Shown here: positions 33,310 to 43,218 of the stretch, piece after piece
Numbering within the stretch: position 1 is the first letter of the stretch
Layout: the number at the start of each line of letters is the position of its first letter
DNA from: Capsaspora owczarzaki ATCC 30864
Lineage: Eukaryota; Opisthokonta; Filasterea
Direction of reading: 5' to 3'
NCBI RefSeq assembly: GCF_000151315.2
Contig: NW_011887295.1
Coordinates: forward strand, 1,605,914 to 1,669,913
DNA length: 64,000 nt
Position numbers and translations under genes: made by a program
The notes under the pieces: generated by a model
What the model was told of the DNA's origin: nothing
The model's input: only the letters and a program-made list of their open reading frames with translations
The model's database searches: none

Positions 33310-36300
33310 CTGTTGTTGTTGCTGTTGCTGCTGCTGCTGCTGAACACGCGCCTTTTGGCCTTTCGACATGACGTGACTGGAGGACGCGGGAGGAAGGGTG
33401 GCCGCGTCCTTCAACGTGCCATGCTGCTCGCACCAGGAAACAAACTGCGGCCAAATCGTGCGCTGGAATGCAACGGGATGGCCTACGATCGTGACGTGGC
33501 GACGAGCGCGCGAGAAAGCCATGTTGATGACCTTGAAATCAGAGACAATCGGTGGCTCGGCTGGCAGAAGCTTGTCGGTGGGCACGGACGGATCGAACGC
33601 GGCAAGGTCGAGCTCGGGGCTCCATGTGAGAGAGATGACGAGGGCCTCGCACTCGATGCCTTGCAGGGCCTGCACGGTGATGACGCGCACATCCGACATT
33701 TTGAGCGAGCGCAGACGCTTGCGAATGGCCTGAACTTGCATGGTGAAGGGCGCGACAACGTAGATTTCGTCGTGCGAGCGCACAAGCTGTGCAAGGCGCT
33801 GGATTGTTGCCACGACGGCCTCGACCTCGGGAGAGTTGTAAAAGCTGACTCGGTTGGGGGTCAACGCGCCTGCCGGAACGGAAACGGCATGGATGGCATG
33901 GGTGTCGCCACGCAGCAGCTCAATCTTGGTGTTGCGCGCAAACAGCTGGCTCTCGTACAGAATGTGCGACGGCAAGCTCACGAGCTCGTGATGGCAGCGG
34001 TAGTTGTTGCGCAGCTGCACGGGGTTTGGCACGTGGTTGCGCTCGTTGGTTCCAACCAGACGCTCGAGCAGCGAGCGGCCCAGGAAGCTCACGCAAGAGT
34101 CGTTAAACACGTCGGGACCCACCTGCATGAAATCGCCCGCAAGAATGACTCGGGTAATGAGCGGGTTGGTCAGGGCGAGCGGGATGGCAATCTCGGGTTC
34201 CGACACTTGGGCAGCCTCGTCGCACAGAATGTGGGTCAGAGTGAGCTTGTTGGCCATGCTTGGATTGCCAATGTTGGCTGCGGTCACGGAGGCCGAGAAG
34301 AAGTCGCGAATCATGACGGACGAGACGGCAGTGCACACAATGACGGACGCCTGCTTGACCTCGTCAAGCGTAGGGCAGCGGTAGGCGGTGCCGGCCGCGT
34401 TCAGCACGGAGAAGCGCGCGGCTGGCGAGCCGCTGTCCACATTACGGTCCTCGGGGTAGACGCGCAAGAGCACGGGGCGGGAGCGCTGCGCCGGGTTGGA
34501 CGCCTCGCCAATGCCACGCATAAAGTCCTGCAGCTTTTCGACGTAGACGTCGGCTGCGTTGTGCGTGTGGGTGCAAACAAGGACGCGCGTCTGGAAGGTC
34601 GTGTTGGTTGCAAAGTTGGCCGATGCCGGGGCGGTGACAATGTTGCCCAGCTTGCAGAGCCGGCGGACTGCCTCAATCAGCGAAGACGTCTTGCCCGTGC
34701 CAAAAGGACCAGAGATCAGCACCGTGCCAATGTTGCTCGCCGCGTCCGTAATCAAGCCAACGGCACGCCGCTGGTCCGAGTCAAGGGTCTGCATGACGCC
34801 GTCGATCGACAGGTGGGCCGCGGCGGCTGCGGCGCTGTCACGCTTGGACTTGTGCTTGTTCAACTGGGGGAAGACAACTTCCATCGGGATGTCATCCACA
34901 GCGCGATGCTTGAGGCGGTATGTCAGTCGACTAAAAGTGAAGCGAACGTGGCAGTGCAGCAGGATGCGATCGGGCAGGCCGCTGGCACCAGACTCGCCAG
35001 CAGCTGCGGCGGCGGCGGCGCTAGTCGCGTCCGTGCCAGCTGTCGCCGAGCCGACACCACCAGGAGCAACGCCATCAGCCGAGAGAGCGGAGGAGGTGCG
35101 ATCGGGCTCGACGCCTGTGGCCGCGGCGTGGTACTGCAGCAGCGAGTGCAAGGCAGCCGGCAGCTCGAACGTGACCTGCTGCGAGTCGAGATCGATAATG
35201 CGACCCGTAAAGGAGATTGGGGCGGCACTGGCAGTGCTCGTCTTGCCGCGAGCAACAGGCCTGTATGCCTGCTTGCGTTGCGCGGGCGGAAGGTGGCTCG
35301 CGGCCGCGTCGCAGAACAAGGGCATAATGTCGACGCGATCGTGCACCTGAAGCGACGGGCGCGCTTCGCCAATGCGGAGATCCGAGCCGAGCGTCAGAGT
35401 CCAGCGCTTGGCGTCAAACTCGTCGAGCTCAATGACCGTGTCGTGAGCGGAAAACTCGCGGTATTTGCGGCGACAGGCCAGCTCGTCCAAAAAGAGCGCG
35501 TTGTGCATCAGTTCGGCATAATTCTCGGCCGTGAGGTTCGGGGTGTTGTTGCTGAAGGAGGCGGCAATGTCGGCGGAAGCCGATTCAAACTTGTCCGTCA
35601 AAAAGTACTGGTGCCGCGGCTCGGCGTTGATGGACTTTTCCAGCGTGGTCGCTGCAGTGGATGCGACCGTCTCCAGGCGATCGAGCTCCTTGGGCCAGCC
35701 GTCGGGTGAGTTACTAGCAGGGAAGACAAAGCCGGCGGGCTGAATCCCGATCTGGTCCCAGTCAATCCCTTCGACGGGGCGACCGGACGCACCCTGTGCA
35801 AGCGAGTGGTGGTGGTGATGGTGGTGCTTGCCAGCGTGCTGAAGCTGCTGCGAGGGGGTGCTCGAAGCACCGAGAGTATTAAGAGAGGAAGACGTTAACA
35901 AAGAGGAAGAAGTGGCTGCTGCAGATGCAGATGATGATGCAGACGATGCTGTTGCTGCTGGAGCGGCGGCGGCGTACGAAGTGTACGGGAGGTGCGCAGC
36001 CTCGTTGCGCGTCTTACCCGAGCCCGACGTCGTGCGCGGCCGGATGACATTGCCCGAGCCCGATGAGGTGCGTGAGCGCGAGGCAGCACTGAGATCTGCA
36101 GAGTCAGCGTTTGTCGGGGTGGTGCTGCCGCTGGTCGATGTTGGCGAGGTGTGGTGCGAGGCGGCTGTGCTGCTCGTGTTGGACGTCGCCATATGGCCGA
36201 CAGGAGGGTGACCCGCGTGATAGGCGGCTGTTGGTCCTGCTGCAGCAGCAGCACCAGAGGGGGGGAGTGGCGATGGCTGAGCTTGCTGCGGCAGCCCTGG

Positions 36301-37168
36301 ACCACCGTGCGGGGCGACGCCGCCGGCCGGGAAGATTGGCACGCCGTTGGCTGTTATCACACTGGTGGATCCGGCCGTGGTGGCGTGCTGTAACAACGGG
36401 AAGAGGCCCGGGTGGCGCGGAAAGTCGCGCTTGTCGCTGTGAGCGAATGCGCATCGTTTGACATCGTGGACGCCGTTCGGGTATCTACCAAATGAAAGGG
36501 GGTGGGGTTAGCGTCCCGAGGGAGGTGGGGTGGGGTTTGTGGAATGCGTACGTCCAAAGTGAGTGAGTGGGTGAGTGAGTGAGGCTTGCTGGTCTTTCAG
36601 CCGAGGTAGGGAGGGAGTAGGGGGCGCGTGCCAACAGGAATCACGCTCTTCTCTGTGTCTCGCTCGCGTGTGCTCTCTCTCTCTCTCTCTCTCTCTCTCG
36701 CTCTCGATCGACCGCTCGTCACAAAGCGCAGATTTTGATGCACTGCTTCGAACAAGCGAATCCACATCCAAAACGGGACTCTCACTTCCAAGCCATCTCA
36801 ATGAAAAAGCGAAACGACACACAAAAAGTGAAACAGGAATTAATCAAAAAAAAAAAAAAAAAAAACAGACCGCGTGGAAAGCAATAGAAAAAAAACCAAA
36901 AGCTTTTTTTTTTTTTTTTTCTGCATTGCGTTTGAATGGCGTTTTTTTAATTTTTATTCATTTTGCCACAGTTTCGCCTTTTTTTTTTTTTTTCTTTTGG
37001 GCTTGCAAACGTTCAATGTCGCCGCGCTTTCTCACTGACGCGCTTTTACTCGTCACATCGCCCTCCTGCTGTTCTGCGACTGCAGGGCACTCTCCACTCT
37101 CCACTCTGAGGATGCAACAGGAACACAAAGAACAAAGAAGAAGGGCGAAACGAATCGCAACTCGTGTC

Positions 37169-37208
<40 letters not shown>

Positions 37209-37822
37209 CCAATTGACCGTTCGCTTTGAACACCCATTTGCACTGACGTGGTGTGACAAATGCATCGAGACCGCACTCACCGGCGTTTGCTGGGCTCGCA
37301 CTCCATGGTCTTGTAGACGTGCGGGTGGAACTGGATTTCGGCGAGGGTGTGCGCGTAAAAGCAGGCGTCGCCGTCGGGGCAGGGACGGTTGGCGCGGCGA
37401 TGTTCGCACAGCGCGGGGAGGTAGAGCACGCCAGTCAGTGCCGCGTTCATGGGTGGCCGTCGACGGTGGCTTGCGTCGTGGTAGAACTTGCACGACGCCC
37501 AGTCAGCACACCCGGGGCACCGCTTGGTCTGGAAGGTCTGCAGGAAGAGCAGCGTTTCGCGTTCCGACGTGCTCGGCGTTCCAGTGGCCCCGCTGCCCGC
37601 TCCCGCACCCTGTTGCTGTTGGAGCTGCTGCTGAGGTGTCAGCTGTTGCTGTGGTTGTTGTTGTTGTTGTTGTTGTGAGCCGTGCTGTGGATGGTGCTGC
37701 TGCCCTGGATGGCTGTTGTGGTGATGCCCAAGGTGCTGGTTGGCAGCAGCATGGTGGCCATGATGGTGATGCCCACCGCTGCCAACCACGGCGCTACCCA
37801 GCTGGCCGTGATTGTGCGCCAT
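32119..37822 (-). CDS. Triple CCCH zinc-finger, SF1 RNA helicase (HELZ/Unkempt-like)
   Basis: Exons 37281-37822 and 32119-36484 join (codon CG|A) to 1635 residues. The His/Gln-rich N-terminus is followed by a three-finger array like that of Unkempt and plant RR-TZF proteins: FLQTFQTKRCPGCADWASC with KFYHDASHRRR, then ALCEHRRANRPCPDGDAC with FYAH and FHPHVYKTMEC. The third finger (KRCAFAHSDK) is completed only after splicing. The superfamily 1 helicase of UPF1/MOV10/HELZ type follows: Q-motif-like LDSDQRRAV, Walker A GPFGTGKTS (about residue 776), motif II DEAAQVSEPE (about 935), and later VQALQGIECEALVIS and NMAFSRARRHVTIVGHP. The C-terminus is long, Gln-rich and disordered, with Q30 (33253-33342) and further Gln runs. 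It is likely a cytoplasmic mRNA-binding helicase in decay or translation control. Intron 1 (about 800 bases) is full of A/T homopolymers. Confidence 0.88.
33253..33342. repeat. Q30 tract (CAG/CAA) in the helicase gene
   Basis: Thirty in-frame Gln codons, mixed CAG and CAA, on the minus strand; further short Gln runs follow at about 32460-32650. Confidence 0.97.
37170..37208. repeat. T39 homopolymer in helicase intron 1
   Basis: 39 T on the + strand, poly-A in transcript sense; other A and T runs lie at 36847-36865, 36905-36920 and 36979-36993 in the same intron. Confidence 0.9.
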
Positions 37823-38405
37823 TGGAACGACAACAGAATTAGAGCAAGAGAAATTGAGAAATAGAGAGAGAGAGAGGTTTCGAGTTTCTCAACGGGAGAG
37901 AGAGAGAGAGAAAAAGAGAGTGCGAGTGGAAAAAGCAATGGAAAAAGCGTTAAGAAAGCCGGAAAAAAAAAAAGAGAGAGAGAGAAAATTGAGACTGAAA
38001 CCAAATCGAGCAGCCAAAAAAAAAAAAAAAAAAAAAAAGTACTCCAAGTGTGTGGAATTGGAAATGGCAGTGTGGCGTGTTGTGTTGACAATGAACGGGC
38101 ATCTGGAACAAACGAACGAACTGGAGCGGCTGCTTTTGTTTGAAAGAGCTAAAGTGCGGTCTCAGTGGGCTCCAACCACACCTACAGAAACATGTACAAC
38201 AGCTCGTGCAAATACAGTATTGTGCGTCCGAAGATGAAAACTGCAATATGAGGTTGGAAATAGAAACGGACGATTTGGTTAAGCTCAGACTTGGCTCAGT
38301 TCACAATTTCGCTGCCAAACCCCCCTGTGCTCACAAAGACATCTCACAACCACCACCAACTTAACCCCCTCCGCGCGTACAGATTAGATCAGCTACCACA
38401 CAATA
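37823..38405. promoter_or_regulatory. Divergent intergenic region between helicase and VTC1-like genes
   Basis: 583 bases between two start codons. It contains GA-rich runs (37860-37985) and an A22 run at about 38016-38037. No gene is supported. Confidence 0.5.
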
Positions 38406-39200
38406 ATGGCAAAGTTCCATCGGTTGGAGGAGGACGAGCAGTCGAGATCAACGTTCGGACTGCTGGGAACGGACGGCGATGATCCTTTGCTGCTTGGGTC
38501 TGCACCGCCGGCATCGTCGTCGTCGTCGTCGTCGTCCAGGAACAAACTGCCAGCCACACATGCATCAAGCCAGCCGGGCGCCGCCGGGTGGAGCAGCGGC
38601 GACATGGGTGCCGGCAGCGCAGCCGTCGAGCTGGACATCACGTCGACGCGAGCCGCCAGCTTTGCCTCGGGCGGGCCGGCCAAGCTGGGCAAGAAAGGAG
38701 GCAAAAAGAACAAGGCAGCACGACAAGCAGAGGGGCAGGCACTCGGCAGCGACGATGACGACGACGGCCCGGCTGGCGCTGGCAATTCAACGCGAGTCGA
38801 CCTCGATGTCCTCCGACAACCGGCCGCGCTCGAGTTTATGATGGGCAAGGGCCTCGACGGTGTGGCCGACCCCAAGACCATGTTTGCCAACGAGCGGACA
38901 TTCCTCAGCTGGCTGTCCTTGACAACGTCGCTGGGCGCAATTGGCACCCTCCTCATCACCTTTTTTGACAACGCAGGCATGGGACTGGGATGCGCAATGT
39001 GGGCAATCGCGCTCGTCTTTATGCTCTATGCCGTGCGGGTGTTCCGGCGGCGCGCGCATGCGCTCAAGACGTGCGACCCCTCCGTGTCGTTTGACGATCC
39101 CACGGGACCAGTGTTGCTGGCAGGCAGCATCATTCTGGCCGTGGTTGTGTTTATCCTGTATTTTGCCATTCAGAATCCGACCGCCATGTTGACATTGTAG
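38406..39200 (+). CDS. VTC1-like DUF202 membrane protein
   Basis: Single-exon ORF of 264 residues. The N-terminal 140 residues are disordered: a Ser run encoded by TCG triplets (about 38515-38536), a Lys-rich stretch KLGKKGGKKNKAA and an acidic DDDDD. The C-terminal 110 residues are a DUF202/VTC1 module with the signature DPKTMFANERTFLSWL and three transmembrane helices (LGAIGTLLITFF, CAMWAIALVFMLYAV, VLLAGSIILAVVVFILYF). In yeast, Vtc1 is the small membrane subunit of the vacuolar polyphosphate polymerase complex. This protein lacks SPX and polymerase domains, so any polyphosphate role would need partners elsewhere. A 54-base A run starts 30 bases after the stop. Confidence 0.85.
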   Translation: MAKFHRLEEDEQSRSTFGLLGTDGDDPLLLGSAPPASSSSSSSSRNKLPATHASSQPGAAGWSSGDMGAGSAAVELDITSTRAASFASGGPAKLGKKGGKKNKAARQAEGQALGSDDDDDGPAGAGNSTRVDLDVLRQPAALEFMMGKGLDGVADPKTMFANERTFLSWLSLTTSLGAIGTLLITFFDNAGMGLGCAMWAIALVFMLYAVRVFRRRAHALKTCDPSVSFDDPTGPVLLAGSIILAVVVFILYFAIQNPTAMLTL

Positions 39201-39227
39201 CTGGCTTGGGCCACAAGCGAGGGCAAA

Positions 39228-39230
<3 letters not shown>

Positions 39231-39284
<54 letters not shown>
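39231..39284. repeat. A54 homopolymer 30 bases downstream of the VTC1-like stop
   Basis: 54 uninterrupted A, the longest homopolymer in the window, inside the 389-base convergent interval 39201-39589. The rest of that interval holds no gene. Confidence 0.95.
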
Positions 39285-39286
<2 letters not shown>

Positions 39287-39589
39287 TTCACAGTTTCCGT
39301 TTCTGTCCTGATTGATTTTGCTCTAAACAACGCGACCATTGGATTGCAATTTGAGAGCAAGCCCGGTTGTCCATTCTACATGTCGACTGCTCTAATGGAT
39401 GACTCTTCTTTTGGAGCGCTAGGTCGATTTTGCGTGAACAGTTTCGGATTTGTGTGTCACCACATGCTCGAGTGCTCAAACTTGAAGTGTTGGAAAAATA
39501 ACCCTCAACGAACACGACGAGGACAGCATTGTAATGTAGGCACTCAAAGGAGGCAAACCGATTGCCGAGGCACTTAAAGCGAACAAAAA

Positions 39590-41715
39590 TCACTCATGTA
39601 AACCAAATCCGACATAAAGAGATTCAAATGTCACATCTCGGCCAAACTCGCTGGCTCGAATTTGAACTTGCCAGCCCTCACGCATTTGTCGGACGATGGG
39701 ATGACTCGCCCGGCAAATTGTCGCATGTGTGAGGTTTGAATCAACGAAAGTCGGGTGCACAGCACATTCGTATCGAACAGCACCTTGTTCATCTCGGACA
39801 GTCAAATCGAAAGCACAGTCGTCGGTGTTGTCGGGACGGCTCCTCCAGTCACGAAGCACTTGAATTGCTTTCACACGGATTGAATTTCCTTGAGGCACAG
39901 TAACTTTCGGAACGCGCCTGTCTTCGATGTGAAAGTATTCTCGTTTGGTATTCTGCATGCCTTGCCAGCAATGCGCCTTGTCCATAATGAGCTCGGCAAT
40001 CTCGGTTGGTAGCGCTGGAAGAGATATGCGCTGATTCTCCAGCTCCAACCCGCTGGTCAGCACGCCGAGCACTTCTTGGATGTCTTCAGCACTCGCCAAT
40101 CGTGGAAGTAAGGAAAACGCAAGAGGGTTGACTCGAGAGCCGTGACTGTGCAACGAACAAGCGAGGCATATGATCTTTCAGTATGGCCACTCCATCGGTA
40201 GGAGGAACATTGTCTGAGCACTAATGGCTGTGATTGGCAAGAGTAAACTTACAAAGCCTGCAATCTGCGTTTGCCTGTGCATGCCCGATAGATTGCTTCA
40301 GACCCAAGGACGCTTATGCAATTATAGGTAAGGCTGTCAAAACATTGGGTGAGCAGGATGACAACGGAGCAAGGTATGGCTGACCCAGGCTCAATGTTCG
40401 ATACAAGCAACGCGCACAGCAACGCGCACAGCAACTTACTAGAGCTCAGTCAGCGTCTTATTCACTGTGAGTGCCTCAGCGATTGCCACCGCTCCAGCAT
40501 CGCCAATCCGATTGCAACTCAAACTGTCCTTCCCCTCATTGGTGAGCAATCTGAATTCCCTCTGCTGAAATCACCCACTCATATGCATCAGTCAAAGAAA
40601 GATGCCTTACCTGAGCCTAGTCAGAGTCTTGTTCACTTTGAGTGCCTCAGCAACGGCCTGCGCTCCAACATCACCAATCTGATTGTCACCAAGACTGTCC
40701 GTCTCCTCCCTCAGTGAGCATTCTGAACGCCCTCCGCTAGATGACTCGCTCGTGGATGCTTCAGTAACATTGAGATGCCTTACTCGAGCTGGGTCAGCGT
40801 CTTGTTCACTTTGAGTGCTTCAGCAATCGCCCGCGCTCCAGCATCGCCAATCTGACTACTCCATAGACTGACCGTTCCCTCCAACAGTGAGCATTCTGAA
40901 CGTCCTCTGCTGGATCACTCACTCATATATCAGTCAAAGTAAGATGCCTTACCTGAGCCTAGTCAGCGTCTTGTTCACTGTGAGTGCCTCAGCAACGGCC
41001 TGCGCTCCAACATCACCAATCGGATTGTCACCAAACCTGTCCATCTCCTCCCTCAGTGAGCATTCTGAACGCCCTCCGCTAGATGACTCGCTCGTGGATG
41101 ATTCAGTAACATTGAGATGCCTTACTCGAGCTGGGTCAGCGTCTTGTTCACTTTGAGTGCTTCAGCAATCGCCCAGGCTCCGCCGTCGCCGATCCGATTA
41201 CTGCCCAATCTGTCCGTCTCCTCCACCAGTGAGCATTCTGAACGTCCTCCGTTGGATGACCCACTCGTGGATGCTTCAGTAACATTGAGATGCCTTACTC
41301 GAGCTGGGTCAGCGTCTTGTTCACTTTGAGTGCTTCAGCAATCGCCCGCGCTCCAGCATCGCCGATCCGATTACCGCCCAATCTGTCCGTCTCCTCCACC
41401 AGTGAGCATTCTGAACGTCCTCCGTTGGATGACCCACTCGTGGATGCTTCAGTAACAGTGAGATGCCTTACTTGAGCTCAGCCAGCGGCTTGTCTTTGAG
41501 TGCTTCAGCAATCGCCTGCGCTCCAGCATCGCCAATCTGATTTGAATCCAGACTGTCCGCATCTCTCCGTCAGTTAGCACTCGTAATGCCATCTGCTGAA
41601 ATCACTCATATATCAAAGTAAGATGCTTTACTAGAACCAAGTCAGCGTCGTGTTCACCTTGAGTGCTTCAGCAATCGCCCAGGCTCCGCCGTCGCCGATC
41701 CGATTACTGCCCAAT
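39590..41715 (-). CDS. Leucine-rich repeat protein built of single-repeat exons; 5' end lost in a gap
   Basis: Ten exons are readable on the minus strand. Eight ribonuclease-inhibitor-type LRRs: 41632-41715, 41472-41552, 41299-41382, 41126-41209, 40953-41036, 40784-40867, 40611-40694 and 40440-40523. Then a degenerate repeat (40253-40333) and a final exon (39590-40145). Each LRR exon is 84 nt (81 in one and in the degenerate exon), with all introns in the same phase and GTAAG-type donors, and encodes one 28-residue unit (LGGNRIGDAGARAIAEAL then KVNKTLTQLE). The last exon adds 185 residues with LPTEIAELIMDKAHCW, reminiscent of a motif near the end of many fungal repeat proteins, and a beta-rich end I cannot name. 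No start codon is visible; the array runs into the gap at 41752. It is likely a cytosolic protein-binding receptor or scaffold; partners unknown. Confidence 0.82.
40440..41715 (-). repeat. Tandem exon-plus-intron duplication, about 172-bp unit and 342-bp higher-order unit
   Basis: LRR exons start at a regular spacing of 171-173 bp and the introns are copied with them (shared TGAGCATTCTGAACG next to acceptors on the + strand). Exons at 40611 and 40953 resemble each other more than their neighbours, as do 40784 and 41126, giving a two-unit higher-order period of 342 bp. Confidence 0.9.
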
Positions 41716-41751
41716 CTGTCCGTCTCCTCCATCAGTGAGCATTCTGAACGT

Positions 41752-41851
41752 NNNNNNNNNNNNNNNNNNNNNNNNNNNNNNNNNNNNNNNNNNNNNNNNN
41801 NNNNNNNNNNNNNNNNNNNNNNNNNNNNNNNNNNNNNNNNNNNNNNNNNNN
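41752..41851. other. Assembly gap (100 N) at the edge of the LRR array
   Basis: 100 N at the upstream end of the repeated LRR exons, probably an unresolved continuation of the tandem array. Confidence 0.99.
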
Positions 41852-41936
41852 ATCTGTTTCCTACACAGACTGCCCATCCAGTTCGTCAGCACACACGCTA
41901 TCACACTGTGATGTTCCAATCAACCTGGTTTTCTGC

Positions 41937-42638
41937 TTACTGGAGCGTTTCGCTCGCATTCTTGGCTTTGTCATACAACTCGCGCTGTTTCTCAGTCATA
42001 CTCTCATAGGACAGCATTGCAGATGAATCAGTGGAAGCAAGACTGTCCCTGTTATGATCAGAGATCGTCTTGCGTCGGATGTCCTTGGCATCTTCACGAC
42101 TCCCAGAGAAGCGTTCCACCTTGCTACCATGTCTCCTCAGATTAGTGCAGATGGCGGCGCTCGCCGGAGTGGTGCTTGTGATGGTCACATCCGGTGAACT
42201 GGTGGTGGCCACTGCCGTAGTGGAGACCGCATGGCTTGTTTCAGCGAGCTCAGGGGTTTCATCGTGCGCACCACGCTTGCCATGCTCGTCCATCCTCTTG
42301 AACACGGCTTCTTGAAACTGAGCAAACAGCAGCATGACTGATTGCTCGGTGACCAGTTCGCCCGGGGCACTTGTCGAGCTCGATGCGCCCGCAGCAGCCA
42401 TCGTACCTTCCGCACGGAGTGTTTCCTTGCGCATCGCATCCTTGACGACCTCCTGCGCCATGGAGACCATCTGCTCTCGAAACACTTGAGCCATCATTCG
42501 CATCATCTCTTGCGTGCTCATTGGTTCAGCTGGTACGCTTGTTGCGCTCGACGTGCTCGCCGTGGACGCCGTCGTATCATCGGCCTGCTCGTGATCGGCC
42601 ATTGCTTGATTCTGCCTTGCTGATTTACGCGACATCAA
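41937..42638 (-). mobile_element. Gag-like ORF, candidate LTR-retroelement fossil
   Basis: 233-residue ORF rich in Ser/Thr/Ala/Gln/Met with a Met-rich helical stretch (EMMRMMAQVFREQMVSMAQ) and a segment KVERFSGSREDAKDIRRK that recalls gag proteins of LTR retrotransposons. No pol is visible next to it, so any element would be partial. Long terminal repeats could not be delimited; the 460 bases on the 5' side of the ORF (42639-43100) could contain one. It could instead be an ordinary low-complexity host protein. Confidence 0.3.
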
Positions 42639-43100
42639 TTACTCGACCCTCGAGACTCGTCGCAGTGTGATGATCAGAGATCGTTCCACGAAGATACGAG
42701 TAATGGGTTGATGATGAGAGTAATAATAGGGAAACAAAAGACTTCACTGAAACAAAGCGAGTGAACACACTCCAAATACAGATACACAGCAATTCATAAC
42801 AGTCCCCCGCCCCAAAACTACATCACTCTCAGAGAGATCAACCTATTTTCGACTCAGCACTTTGCAACATCGTGCTCGGCAGTCATGCCCATAGTCGGTG
42901 AACAAAACGGAGCGGAAGACACGACCATCCACCAACAACGACAAAAAAGCTCAATCGCGCAATCCAGAGGCAGCATTACGTCGTCCAAAAGCAGCAAAAG
43001 CTTTGTATCAATTGGTGAACTTCAAAGTAAAATGTTAGAGTCATGTAGGAATCAAAACAAAGGCTGAAGCTGAAGGAAAAAAAAAATCTAACTGAAAAGG

Positions 43101-43218
43101 AGTTACAACAAGCAGTATTCCCGCGTGGTCTCCCACCGCAGTACTAACTACTCTCATGGTGGTTTAACTTCGCAGAGCGGAACGGGATGCGGTGCATTCC
43201 ACCAGATATGGCCGTAAC
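43101..43218 (-). rRNA. 5S ribosomal RNA
   Basis: About 118 bases on the minus strand. The ends GTTACGGCC and TTGTTGTAAC pair as helix I. Internal blocks match eukaryotic 5S: ATCCCGTTCCGCTCTGCGAA with GTTAAACC (loop A/helix III and box A region), then TTAGTACTGCGGTGGGAGAC (box C region). A TTTT Pol III terminator follows at 43095-43098, with a longer T run a little farther on. The gene stands alone in the window, not in an rDNA repeat, next to the gag-like ORF and the LRR array. Confidence 0.95.

Noticed and set aside
32986-35709. 907-codon plus-strand frame
   Set aside because: Antisense of the helicase exon; the protein has no domain and is low in ordered composition.
40887-41475. Plus-strand ORFs with repeated SVLFTLSASAIA-type segments
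   Set aside because: They are antisense shadows of the minus-strand LRR exons, which have matching splice sites and a known repeat consensus.
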